In this document: in pieces, positions 38,901 through 45,821 of the stretch
Layout: each line of letters begins with the position of its first letter
How positions within the stretch are numbered: the stretch's first letter is position 1
Origin: Pseudomonas entomophila
GTDB lineage: Bacteria; Pseudomonadota; Gammaproteobacteria; Pseudomonadales; Pseudomonadaceae
Direction of reading: 5' to 3'
DNA length: 64,000 nucleotides
NCBI RefSeq assembly: GCF_029478665.1
Contig: NZ_JARPQB010000007.1
Location: 1-64,000 of the forward strand
The notes under the pieces: generated by a model
Database searches by the model: none
What the model was told of the DNA's origin: nothing
Seen by the model: only the letters and a program-made list of their open reading frames with translations
Position numbers and translations under genes: made by a program

Positions 38901-39818
38901 TGGGACAGCGCTGCAAAGTTCGCGCAGGAGGTACGTGTACGGGCCAACGAAAACGAGGCCACAGTTACAAGGCTGACGTCGCTTGACGCACAGGTGGCCG
39001 ACAATAAGGCGAACATCACAACGCTAGAGCAGGTGGTGGCAACGAATGATCGGACCACCGCAACGCGGATGACGCAGCTCGGTACTGAGGTCGATGACAA
39101 TAGGGCGAGACTCACCACTGTCGAAGAGGCTCAGACCACAACTGACGAGGCGATTGCAGGGCTCAGGACCACCGTTGATTCCGTGTACACAGCTGGCCGT
39201 GAGGATTCGGGGGAAGGTGACCTGCTGGGCGCGCTCGATGCTTGGAAGTCGAAAGCCAGCTTTGCGTCGGAAGTTCGCACACTGGCCAATGCCGACCAGG
39301 CGCTGGCTCGAAAGTCGGAGACTCTCGAGGCATCGATAGGAGAGACCAGGGCATCCGTTCAGCAGGTAAGCGAAGCGGTAGTTGGTGTCGATGGCCGGGT
39401 GCGTGCGCAGACGACCATCAAGGCACAGACCATCACAGGCGGCCGCAAGGTCATGGCGGGCTTATCGGTCGGCGTCGATGGTGACACATCGGAAATCCTC
39501 GCGTTCGCGCAACGGTTCGCCGTGGTCGATGAAGTGAGCGGCAACTTGATTGTTCCCTTCGTGGTTCAGAGCGGTCAGGTGTTCATCAACCAGGCGGTGA
39601 TCAACACCGCGTTCATTCAACAGATTGTTCTGGGCATGACCTTGCGCTCTCAGGCTGTAAACGCTCAGGGTCTGCCGCTGATCGAGATCAATCTGGTCAA
39701 TGGTTCGTTCATCGTCCGAGGTCAGGATGCAAGCGGATCAACGCTGCTGAACAACGGCGGCCTGTACGTCTACGACGCCAACGGTGTCGAGCGGACTGCT
39801 GTGGGGAGGCTTTACTAA
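35970..39818 (+). CDS. Tail tip/host specificity protein J-like
   Basis: 1282 residues from ATG 35970 (GGAGGAAAGC). The N-terminal J family start is clear: GGEKKPKAPYEAPDSLRSTNVAKVLLAVGEGEFDG. The hub region has RFGLGKRIKSWMVDKWEMYRIAQYCD; fibronectin-like modules lie near 610-810. The C-terminal DUF1983-like region contains a duplicated stretch of about 35 residues (39-codon-phase copies at about 38850-38950 and 39187-39290, GEGDL...FA/S-x-EVR). It is the central fibre and probable receptor-binding protein. A TAATG overlap links it to the next gene. Confidence 0.92.
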   Translation: MGSALPTEITGAKGGEKKPKAPYEAPDSLRSTNVAKVLLAVGEGEFDGTPTDREIYLDNTPIMDASGNVNFPGVKWEWRSGAIEQDYIQGIPAVESETSVGVELRNDAPWTRALSNTQLSAVRLRFSWPRLLSQDPNTGDTNGYRIEYAVDVATDGGAFVEANLGAVDGKTTSTYQRSVRVDLPKALTGWTLRVRRLTPNQNTGAVADTMTIAGYTEIIDQKLRYPNTALLYIEFDAEQFQNIPSVTVKCKARRWPVPTNYDPIARSYSGTWDGTFKQAWTNNPAFVTYGLCAEDRFGLGKRIKSWMVDKWEMYRIAQYCDQLVPDGVGGQEPRFLCDMNLQGKAEAWTLLRDLSAIYRGMVYWAQGSLFMQADMPRAQDFDYVFTRANVIDGEFTYGGAERSTHYSRALVSYDNPGNNYDTDVIPVTDLALQRRYQDRPIEISAIGCTRASEAQRRGKWALLSNNQDRTVTFKTGMEGRIPLPGHVIPVADELLSGRPNGGRIATAAGKIVTLDRDTQIKTGDRLIINLPNGSAQGRTVASVAGRAVTVTTAYSAPPEPELQWAIDADDLAVQLFRVLKTSRTAEGEYEITALEFNPSKFAAIDTGAKLEERPISIIPVTTVPPPARVTLTSGYAIAQGLAVSTMTIAWPAVEGAVAYDVEWRKDSGNWIRLQRTGTASVDVVGIYAGQYLARVRAVSAFDIMSTWRSSALTELKGKEGAPPAVSFLTTTPLVYGTRLKWGFPAGAEDTQRTELWQSKTTDRADAVKLGDFAYPQAEHEIHGLMAGVEFFYWARLVDRTGNIGPWYPAGVGVQGRSSSDQSEYEEYFRDKIGNGALYPELRKEIELISGDGPGSVNDRVEQAKDELYERIDQLTDALAYDPAKAYAKGEVVRQGQRLFQAIVPVPVGAAPPDVNYWADIGTILETANALALQVQQNTADIETIDGKVTASASQMNALQAAWREDDGEGDLADALRGWDSAAKFAQEVRVRANENEATVTRLTSLDAQVADNKANITTLEQVVATNDRTTATRMTQLGTEVDDNRARLTTVEEAQTTTDEAIAGLRTTVDSVYTAGREDSGEGDLLGALDAWKSKASFASEVRTLANADQALARKSETLEASIGETRASVQQVSEAVVGVDGRVRAQTTIKAQTITGGRKVMAGLSVGVDGDTSEILAFAQRFAVVDEVSGNLIVPFVVQSGQVFINQAVINTAFIQQIVLGMTLRSQAVNAQGLPLIEINLVNGSFIVRGQDASGSTLLNNGGLYVYDANGVERTAVGRLY

Positions 39819-40867
39819 TGGCTGCTCAGTACGGGCTTAGGACGCGCGATGCGTCCGGGGCGGTGACCCTTGATACGACAGTTACGCCGATTCGGTCGCT
39901 GAAGATGATGCAAGTGGTCGGTAACGGAGCGTTCGATCAGTACATTTCGATACCTGAAATCAAGGCTGAGTCGTTTGTGGTTGTCGATACGCTTGAAGAC
40001 GCGGGGTTGTTCACATTCTCACCAGCAGCCTGGTGGACCACGGGACAGCTGCAACTTAAACAGCCCCAGAGCAAAACCTGGCAGGTAATGATCCTTTCGA
40101 AAGGCAGCGAGCCATTCAGCGCGCCTGGCACCTATGGCATACGCACGAAGAACAACGGCATTGCAACGCAGATCGATGCAGTGAACAAGGCACTTACTAT
40201 TAGGTATTCGGGGAGGTTTTCATTCATTTACGGAGGTGGTGATTTAAATATTGAAGGAGACGACTACCGAGCTTTCTCGTCACCGATTACTACATACGAG
40301 CGGCCCCTGATTTTCATCAATGCAAACGATTACTTTATGGTCGGACAGTTCAGCGTTATTGGTTCGCCGGGTAACTGGACAGGGTTCCGTTTGCGGGACT
40401 ATCGGAACGAAGCGCACGGCGCAGGGTGGAAGCTGCCCATTCGCATATCTTGGTTCTGTGCCAGTTATATGACCGATACGTCAGCTGTAGGGCAATACGG
40501 AGCGTCGGTCAAAGGGCCGTCCGGGGAGCGCTTGTTTGCCTCGACAATGAACCTTGCGGTGCTCAACAGCCAGCCCACAGCCAACTCATTTGTGACGGCT
40601 GGAGACCCTATAGCGAGGCCTGGCTACTACGCAACAAGCCAACAGATGGCATGGACCGGAAACAACGCGGATTTCATTCTTGCCAATGCCCTTTTCTCGC
40701 AGACCAACATCGCTCAGACGACTCAGCCTTTCAGGGTCAACTTTGGTGGATTTTTGCCGGGAAACCGGAGTGTTCTGCAGATGTACTGCGAGAACAATGA
40801 CGGTGTGAACCCTGTACTTGCGAACGGCAGAACTCTATTCGCCGCTCGTCCAATGAAAACAATCTGA
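39818..40867 (+). CDS. Tail appendage protein of unknown function
   Basis: 349 residues, ATG overlapping the J stop. Begins MAAQYGLRTRDASGAVTLDTTVTPIRSLKMMQ, the kind of start seen in small tail appendage proteins following J in Pseudomonas prophages. Then beta-rich with many aromatic and glycine residues. The second half is more AT-rich than J, and host-range modules often change here. Confidence 0.7.
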   Translation: MAAQYGLRTRDASGAVTLDTTVTPIRSLKMMQVVGNGAFDQYISIPEIKAESFVVVDTLEDAGLFTFSPAAWWTTGQLQLKQPQSKTWQVMILSKGSEPFSAPGTYGIRTKNNGIATQIDAVNKALTIRYSGRFSFIYGGGDLNIEGDDYRAFSSPITTYERPLIFINANDYFMVGQFSVIGSPGNWTGFRLRDYRNEAHGAGWKLPIRISWFCASYMTDTSAVGQYGASVKGPSGERLFASTMNLAVLNSQPTANSFVTAGDPIARPGYYATSQQMAWTGNNADFILANALFSQTNIAQTTQPFRVNFGGFLPGNRSVLQMYCENNDGVNPVLANGRTLFAARPMKTI

Positions 40868-40878
40868 AGGAGTAACGC

Positions 40879-41643
40879 ATGCCATGGTATAGACAGGGCA
40901 CTGTGTCGATCACTGCTGGCCAGACCACGGTGACTGGCGCGGGCACGAACTTTCCCGCCAACGCGAGGGTTGGCGATGCTTTCCAGGGTCCGGACGGGCG
41001 CTGGTATGAGGTAACCAACATTGCCAGCAGCACGGTGCTCAGCATCCTCCCAGCGTATCAAGGCGCCACAGTAAGCGCAGGCGCCTATGGTCTGGCTCCG
41101 ATGCAGGGCTACGTTAAAGAGTCAGCCGATCGCCTCCGCCAGGTGGTCGAGCAGTACGGCACCACGTTGGCGCTCTTCGGCAATGCCGCTGACGTTGTAA
41201 CGCTCCGGACGAACATCGGGGCTGCAAAGTCCGGCGCAAACAACGACATCACATCGCTGACCGGCATGACAACGGCTTTGAGCATCGCCCAGGGTGGTAC
41301 CGGCTCGGCAACTTCCGCCGCTGCAAAGACTGCGCTCGGAATCGGCGATGTGGGGGTCGGTCAATCCTGGCAGAACATGCTGTCACAGCGCTCGCTAGGC
41401 ACACTCTACACAAACACGACCGGCCGCCCCATTCAAGTAATCGTCCATGCCGGCCCAGCGTCGTCAGTGAACACCGCGCTCAACATCACAATTGGGGGAG
41501 CCGTTGTGTATGCAGGTTATGCGGGGGCAGCGGGGGTCTACATTGCGACCGCAACAGCAATTGTGCCGCCCAGCGCCACGTACTCGGTTGGCGCCTCCAA
41601 CGGTTCCGTAAGCGCCCTCACTGCATGGAATGAACTCAGATGA
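40879..41643 (+). CDS. Tail fibre protein
   Basis: 254 residues. N-terminal MPWYRQGTVSITAGQTTVTGAGTNF and WYEVTNIASSTVLSILPAYQG are tail-fibre baseplate-binding sequences; the middle contains a collar-type repeat (ITSLTGMTTALSIAQGGTGSATSAAAKTALGI). The variable C-terminal tip (about 160-254) is likely receptor-binding. The stop overlaps the assembly gene start. Confidence 0.85.
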   Translation: MPWYRQGTVSITAGQTTVTGAGTNFPANARVGDAFQGPDGRWYEVTNIASSTVLSILPAYQGATVSAGAYGLAPMQGYVKESADRLRQVVEQYGTTLALFGNAADVVTLRTNIGAAKSGANNDITSLTGMTTALSIAQGGTGSATSAAAKTALGIGDVGVGQSWQNMLSQRSLGTLYTNTTGRPIQVIVHAGPASSVNTALNITIGGAVVYAGYAGAAGVYIATATAIVPPSATYSVGASNGSVSALTAWNELR

Positions 41644-42092
41644 TGCGATATTTCCGCAATGCCGCCGGCGGTCCCGTGATGGCGTTCGATCAAGGCGACC
41701 CGGTCGATGAGTACTTGCCGGCCGGTTACGTCGAAATGAGCGCGGGCGAAGTCAGCGCATACCTGGATCCGACTCCCGCTTACTGGACCGATGGTGTAGT
41801 ACTCGTGCTGAGTAGTCATGAGATTCAAGGCTGGCGCAGAGCGTCTCAGATCGAGATAGATGTACTGCTTCCTGCGCTGCAACTGCGCGAGGCGATGGCC
41901 GAAACTGCACACCGCCGCGCCGGTGCCGACTCTGCAATTGCACCGCTGCAGGATGCTGTCGATCTTGACGACGCAACCGACGCGGAAGCGGCGTTGCTCA
42001 AGGAATGGAAGCGGTACCGTATCGCGCTGAACCGCCTACCCGATCAGCTTGGTTACCCGAACACCATCGACTGGCCCGCGCCGCCGGCCTGA
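41640..42092 (+). CDS. Tail fibre assembly protein-like
   Basis: 150 residues beginning MRYFRNAAGGPVMAF and ending with WKRYRIALNRLPDQLGYPNTIDWPAPPA, the RYR-x-x-LN(R)...I-W-P pattern of tail fibre assembly chaperones. ATGA overlap with the fibre gene. Such proteins help fibres trimerise. Confidence 0.8.
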   Translation: MMRYFRNAAGGPVMAFDQGDPVDEYLPAGYVEMSAGEVSAYLDPTPAYWTDGVVLVLSSHEIQGWRRASQIEIDVLLPALQLREAMAETAHRRAGADSAIAPLQDAVDLDDATDAEAALLKEWKRYRIALNRLPDQLGYPNTIDWPAPPA

Positions 42093-42149
42093 TCCACACC
42101 AATCCCACCGACCGCCATGAGGCGGTATTTTTTTGCCTGGAGAAACCCC

Positions 42150-42572
42150 ATGAATCAACTGCTTCCCCGTGGCGTGCGCAATTGCAACCCGGGCAACATC
42201 GACTACAACCCCGCGAACAACTGGGTGGGCCAGATCGGAAAAGAGCCCGGCGGTCGATTCTGCATCTTCGACACGCCGGAGAACGGCATCCGTGCACTCG
42301 GCAAGCTGCTGCAGACCTACTACCACAAGCACGGCCTGAGAACCGTGGCCGCGATCATCAAGCGCTGGGCGCCGGAGGTAGAGAACGACACAGATGCCTA
42401 TGTTCGTACCGTAGCCCAGCGTTGCGGCCTGGGGGCGAGCGACCCGATCACGAACATCAAGGACCAGCAGGTGCTGCGTGGCCTGGTGCACGCGATCATC
42501 AAGCACGAGAACGCGAACTACGAGTACCCGCCGGGCGTCTTTGCCGAGGGCGTGCGGAGGGCGTTGGCGTGA
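42150..42572 (+). CDS. Lysozyme-like muralytic protein, probable endolysin
   Basis: 140 residues from ATG 42150 (GGAGAAACCCC). It starts LPRGVRNCNPGNIDYN, the RGxRNxNPGNI signature of a lysozyme-superfamily group found as endolysin or virion protein, then FCIFDTPENGIRALGKLLQTYYHKHGLRTVAAIIKRWAPEVENDTDAYV. Placed directly before the spanin genes, so endolysin is the best reading. No catalytic Glu can be assigned with certainty. Stop overlaps the next GTG. Confidence 0.7.
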   Translation: MNQLLPRGVRNCNPGNIDYNPANNWVGQIGKEPGGRFCIFDTPENGIRALGKLLQTYYHKHGLRTVAAIIKRWAPEVENDTDAYVRTVAQRCGLGASDPITNIKDQQVLRGLVHAIIKHENANYEYPPGVFAEGVRRALA

Positions 42573-42931
42573 AGGCCTGGGCACTGCGCCTCACCGGCAC
42601 CGGCCTGCTGATCTTGCTCGGCATGGCCGTTGGCACCTGGGCCACAACTCATCACTTCAGACCTCTGCTGGACGGCCAGCAGGACCTGGCCACGCAATGC
42701 GCCGCGGTCCGGGACAACCTGGCCGGCCTGGCGCAGGAGCAGGGCAAGGCCCTGGGTGAACTGACCCTGGCCGAGAGCGTTCGCCAGGCCAGGGCGAAGC
42801 AGGCCGTGGACGAGGCTGCGGCCAGCGCCCAGAGCGACTTCGCCGCGGCGAACCGACTGCAGCAGGAGCGAACCGGCGGCGACCAGTGCGCGGCCGCCAC
42901 CTCGATCATCGACCAGGAGCTTGGCCTATGA
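42569..42931 (+). CDS. Inner-membrane spanin (Rz-like)
   Basis: 120 residues from GTG 42569, overlapping the lysin stop. It has one N-terminal transmembrane anchor (LRLTGTGLLILLGMAVGTWATTHH) followed by a periplasmic coiled coil (QDLATQCAAVRDNLAGLAQEQGKALGELTLAESVRQARAKQAVDEAAASAQSDF). This is the i-spanin layout. Its stop region overlaps the possible start of the Rz1-like gene. Confidence 0.8.
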   Translation: MKAWALRLTGTGLLILLGMAVGTWATTHHFRPLLDGQQDLATQCAAVRDNLAGLAQEQGKALGELTLAESVRQARAKQAVDEAAASAQSDFAAANRLQQERTGGDQCAAATSIIDQELGL

Positions 42932-42966
42932 AGCTGGCGGGCAACGTATGTTTCTGTAGGAGCGAA

Positions 42967-43269
42967 ATGGGCCTATTCCAGGCAGCAGGCCTCGTAATCC
43001 GTGGCTTCACCTGTGGGGGTGGGGTGGCGGTTATCCTGGCCATTTCCGGGTGCACTGGGCGCGCGGAGTCACAGGTCCAGTACGTGCGCGTCGAGGTGCC
43101 GGTGCAGGTGCCGTGCCAGACGCCGGGTGTGTCGGCACCTGCCTGGGCGGCTGCCGATCTACGCAAGACCGACAGCCTGGAAGTGAAGGTGAGGGTACTG
43201 CTGGCCGAGCGCCGGCAGCGGATAGGATACGAGAAACAGCTGGAAGCTGGGGGCCGGGTATGTCAATAA
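42967..43269 (+). CDS. Outer-membrane spanin lipoprotein (Rz1-like)
   Basis: 100 residues from ATG 42967, chosen because AGGAG (42958-42962) precedes it; an ATG at 42928 overlapping the Rz stop would add 13 residues. The signal ends AVILAISGC (lipobox). The mature part is proline-rich (VEVPVQVPCQTPGVSAPAW) and ends LLAERRQRIGYEKQLEAGGRVC. With the Rz-like protein it would fuse inner and outer membranes at lysis. Confidence 0.75.
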   Translation: MGLFQAAGLVIRGFTCGGGVAVILAISGCTGRAESQVQYVRVEVPVQVPCQTPGVSAPAWAAADLRKTDSLEVKVRVLLAERRQRIGYEKQLEAGGRVCQ

Positions 43270-43293
43270 TTTAGTTTTTTGCGGAGATGGACC

Positions 43294-43812
43294 TTGCATC
43301 TATTTACAGTTGATCGCGCAGGCAGCTTACAAGAGGGGTATGTCTGTGAGTTGTCTCAGGTTTCAAAACTTGATCCTGAATTTCTGACAGGTTTTGCAAG
43401 AGATCTATGTCCGGAGGGGGTTTCGAAGCATGGTAGCTACTACCTTCTTTCCAGTGATCTCGATAGCGAAAGCTCACTGAACTCGCAAACTGAAATCTTG
43501 TTTGAATGGGTGAGGCGTGCCAGATTCCCTAATAGGCCGTCTAGGTATCAGAGTATTTACGCAGTGGACAATCTTGATTCGGCGGTTCGGTTTATGTCTG
43601 ACTATGGATCTGCTGGCCACGCAATTTATGAGCTTTCAAGTCCCGATGCCTTTCGGGGGGACATGAGGCTCATTACTGCTCCAAAACAGACGCCGATAGT
43701 CAGCTCCTATTTTGCCGAGCTGTATTGGCAGGGCTTGCCCTGGCATGAGGGCGAGCCAATATGGGAGTGGATAGTTCCGTGCCCCGTCACTATAGGTAGA
43801 CGTGTCATGTAA
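43294..43812 (+). CDS. DUF2441-like accessory protein
   Basis: 172 residues from TTG 43294, preceded by GGAGATGG; a TTG at 43279 is an alternative. The order LHLFTVDRAGSLQEGYVCEL, FEWVRRARFPNRPSRYQSIYAVDNLDSAVRFM, HAIYELSSPDAFRGDMRLIT, SYFAELYWQG resembles DUF2441, a family sometimes likened to ADP-ribosyltransferase-type folds. AT-rich against the spanins: cargo near the prophage end. Biochemical role unknown. Confidence 0.6.
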   Translation: MHLFTVDRAGSLQEGYVCELSQVSKLDPEFLTGFARDLCPEGVSKHGSYYLLSSDLDSESSLNSQTEILFEWVRRARFPNRPSRYQSIYAVDNLDSAVRFMSDYGSAGHAIYELSSPDAFRGDMRLITAPKQTPIVSSYFAELYWQGLPWHEGEPIWEWIVPCPVTIGRRVM

Positions 43813-43919
43813 AAGTGGTGCTTTCCTTCATATCTCATGGGTGGATGCACGGGCCGAATAGAGGGCCCGTCCTGTGATACCGCCCTATAATGCTCCGATC
43901 AAGTCGCCAGGACAGGGCC

Positions 43920-44156
43920 GTGAAGCGAACCATAGCGGGAATGATCGAAGCGGGTGAGCCGTTGATACGGGAAGCGATTGCCGCTTTGCATCGATATCAC
44001 GAGGCCCAGGAAGCTGGCGCTCCGCCAGAGGAAGTCGAGCGGCTGAGCCTGATCGCTGAGTCGGCGTATAAGGCCGTGACGGATTACCAGCTGTATGCGC
44101 TTGGTCACCAACCCTCATACGGCATTGACGTTGCTGGCCAAGCCGCTGGGCGGTAG
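43920..44156 (+). CDS. Small helical phage protein (78 aa)
   Basis: 78 residues from GTG 43920 (AGGACAGG upstream); an ATG at 43890 is open but has no ribosome site. Helical, MKRTIAGMIEAGEPLIREAIAALHRYHEAQEAG, then PPEEVERLSLIAESAYKAVTDYQLYALG. I have the impression of a family common at Pseudomonas prophage ends, with no known function. Confidence 0.65.
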   Translation: MKRTIAGMIEAGEPLIREAIAALHRYHEAQEAGAPPEEVERLSLIAESAYKAVTDYQLYALGHQPSYGIDVAGQAAGR

Positions 44157-44186
44157 TGGTGCGGTAAAAGAATGGATGATCAAATG

Positions 44187-44202
44187 CTGTATCTATATAC
44201 AG
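44187..44202. promoter_or_regulatory. LexA box
   Basis: CTG-TATCTATATA-CAG, the closest of the three boxes here to the consensus. It ends 12 bases before the ATG at 44215. Confidence 0.85.
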
Positions 44203-44214
44203 TATTGGTGTGCC

Positions 44215-44508
44215 ATGTACTTCCTCCTCGTTCGCCGTCGAGAGCGCGGCATCGCGATCTCGAGCGATCAACTCAAGAAGATCCAGCCGATGCGTGCCGA
44301 CGTGCACATCGAGTACGGGCACAGCAAAGTGCTTGGCCGGTACTGCATCGAGGCCTGGGTCTTCAACCCAACCCCGGGCCCGGACATCATCCCGCGACTG
44401 CACGATGCCTGTGTAACCGGCATGGCTCAGCTCGGAATGAACATCATCGGCCTGGAGGAAGTCGACGGGGTGCTGTACGCGCAATCCTGGTGGTGCCGTG
44501 CGCAGTAG
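44215..44508 (+). CDS. LexA-controlled small protein (97 aa)
   Basis: 97 residues from ATG 44215; a longer frame overlaps the previous gene and the LexA box. Sequence MYFLLVRRRERGIAISSDQLKKIQPMRADVHIEYGHSK, then RYCIEAWVFNPTPGPDIIPRLHDACVTGMAQLG and VDGVLYAQSWW. I do not recognise the fold. It should be expressed on DNA damage. Followed by a tiny overlapping frame and then the opposing DUF4145 gene. Confidence 0.75.
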   Translation: MYFLLVRRRERGIAISSDQLKKIQPMRADVHIEYGHSKVLGRYCIEAWVFNPTPGPDIIPRLHDACVTGMAQLGMNIIGLEEVDGVLYAQSWWCRAQ

Positions 44509-44611
44509 TGCCGCAGGCATCCCGCAGCCATGGATGGATGAGCTCGCCGAGGCGGCCAGGTCGTGGGCGTTGGTCGATAACGAGTCTGATGAGGTTGTGG
44601 AGTTACGCTAG
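44498..44611 (+). CDS. Possible tiny SOS-operon protein (37 aa)
   Basis: GTG start 44498 overlaps the preceding gene by 11 bases. The 37 codons include PWMDELAEAARSWALVDNESDEVVELR, an acidic helical sequence. A second short frame (44589-44732, 47 codons) overlaps its end. Either or both may be translated as part of the LexA-controlled unit; evidence is only position and coupling. Confidence 0.35.
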   Translation: MRSSAAGIPQPWMDELAEAARSWALVDNESDEVVELR

Positions 44612-44793
44612 CCAGGACGGCTGGTGTTTCGGCTGGAAGCCGGGAAGGGGCGGCTGTCTAAAACTGCGCTGCAGCTTCTCGGTTTTACTGGGCGAAACTC
44701 GCCAATGCATATTAGACAGCGTCGACGCATAGGTCACGAACGACGCGGCATAAGGTCTGCTTTTTCCACTACTGTTGCAGTACTGGAAGGTAG

Positions 44794-45462
44794 CTATTTC
44801 GCGTCCTCATTGACTGCAGGTGCAGCTTTTACCCGGGGGGGAGTTTTCATCTTTAGAACGGCAGCGGATTTCGCAAGGGCGTGCTTCTGTAGCAAATTCT
44901 CAACAATGTCCATGACATGATTCACATCCGCGCTGCTGGGAAGATGCCCGCGATGCGACGATGCGTGCCCGGCCTCCAGCGCCGCTTCTAGGATCTCTTT
45001 GTCAAGCTTTCCAAGGTGCCCAGCCTTGACGAGCTGGTTCAGCTTCTGAATAAACCCGCCGATGTCTCCGACGACATGATTCATATACATGTCGACGATC
45101 GCCCTAGCTCCCATCATAGCGAGCCTCCTGCTGTTTGCATGAAGCGCTGAATAAATCTCCACCATCATGCTCTGCCATTCATCAGGTAGATAGCGCTTCC
45201 ACCTCGGCGGCTGCCTCGACACCCTCGGCGGATAAAAGTCTGTGTCGTCGCTGGCGTCGTATTCGGAATGCCACCAGTCGACTCTTAGGGATATTTCCTC
45301 GCAGCCCCGGCACTGTACTAATTTGTTGACCTTGCCCCACTGGTATTCATATTCATCATTCCATGAATCTTCAAAACTCTGAGCTACCTCCTTGAGGCAG
45401 TCGTGTTTGGTGTCCCTCGCGCAGCGGTTGCAGTGCGACCAGATTAGAGTTGCTTTTGCCAT
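44794..45462 (-). CDS. DUF4145 (HEPN-clan) protein with zinc motif, beside attR
   Basis: 222 residues from ATG 45462. A zinc-ribbon-like Cys set (Cys11, Cys14, Cys51, Cys54; HCNRC and QCRGC) is followed by a helical DUF4145 domain: HANSRRLAMMGARAIVDMYMNHVVGDIGGFIQKLNQLVKAGHL and a His/Arg-rich end (GHASSHRGHLP). DUF4145 belongs to the HEPN clan and often accompanies restriction or defence genes. It is encoded inward from the prophage end, a usual place for lysogen-expressed cargo. Confidence 0.8.
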   Translation of the reverse strand: MAKATLIWSHCNRCARDTKHDCLKEVAQSFEDSWNDEYEYQWGKVNKLVQCRGCEEISLRVDWWHSEYDASDDTDFYPPRVSRQPPRWKRYLPDEWQSMMVEIYSALHANSRRLAMMGARAIVDMYMNHVVGDIGGFIQKLNQLVKAGHLGKLDKEILEAALEAGHASSHRGHLPSSADVNHVMDIVENLLQKHALAKSAAVLKMKTPPRVKAAPAVNEDAK

Positions 45463-45520
45463 AAAGATTTCCTCCGTTTTCTCAATCCTATCAACAGAGT
45501 TGCCGCTTCGCGATAGCCTA

Positions 45521-45606
45521 AAAATCGATTCCAAAACCGAAGCGGCGACCCTTGCAGCATGCGGCCTGTAGCCGTGCCGTTTCGTCTTTGTTTTGGAATC
45601 GATTTT
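45521..45606. repeat. 17-base perfect inverted repeat beside attachment site
   Basis: AAAATCGATTCCAAAAC (45521-45537) and GTTTTGGAATCGATTTT (45590-45606) are perfect inverted copies separated by 52 bases. The core TTTTGG(G)AATCGA also occurs just right of the tRNA fragment (45768-45780). Probable integrase or excisionase arm sites; a mobile-element terminus is less likely, as no target duplication is seen. Confidence 0.55.
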
Positions 45607-45640
45607 GCCTTACAATGCGCGCCGCATAAGGTATTATGTA

Positions 45641-45701
45641 ACGGTCTTGAAAACCGTCGATGGGCAACTATCCTAGAGTTCGAATCTCTACGCTTCCGCC
45701 A
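45641..45701 (+). tRNA. 3' fragment of tRNA-Ser(UGA); prophage attR
   Basis: It contains the anticodon stem-loop ACGGT-CTTGAAA-ACCGT (anticodon TGA, 45648-45650), a long class-II variable arm, the T arm TAGAG-TTCGAAT-CTCTA, the 3' acceptor strand CGCTTCCG and encoded CCA. The 5' acceptor strand and D arm are missing: upstream sequence does not pair with CGCTTCC. Thus it is the residual 3' end left by integration into a tRNA-Ser gene. The intact copy should lie at the other end of the prophage, outside this window. Confidence 0.85.
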
Positions 45702-45749
45702 TCTAAGCGCCTGATTTCATTGATGTTTACCTTAGGCGACCCCTCAAAA

Positions 45750-45780
45750 GGGAACGTTTTGGGAACATTTTGGGAATCGA
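45750..45780. repeat. Tandem 11-base repeats right of attR (integrase arm-like)
   Basis: GGGAACGTTTT, GGGAACATTTT and GGGAATCGA follow in tandem between the tRNA 3' end and the integrase remnant, where arm-type integrase sites lie in tRNA-targeting elements. Confidence 0.55.
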
Positions 45781-45791
45781 AGGCAAAAAGA

Positions 45792-45815
45792 AGGGGCCTC
45801 CATGGCCCTTTTTTT
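45792..45815 (+). terminator. Terminator after tRNA-Ser 3' end
   Basis: AAGGGGCC-TCCA-TGGCCCTT followed by a run of T, seven bases before the stop of the leftward integrase remnant. Confidence 0.6.
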
Positions 45816-45821
45816 ATGCGC

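Noticed and set aside
38849..39290. Diversity-generating retroelement variable repeat in J
   Set aside because: No reverse transcriptase or adenine-biased template repeat nearby; it is a simple duplication.
45521..45606. Insertion-sequence ends
   Set aside because: Only 52 bases lie between the inverted copies, no transposase, no target duplication; arm sites are a better explanation.
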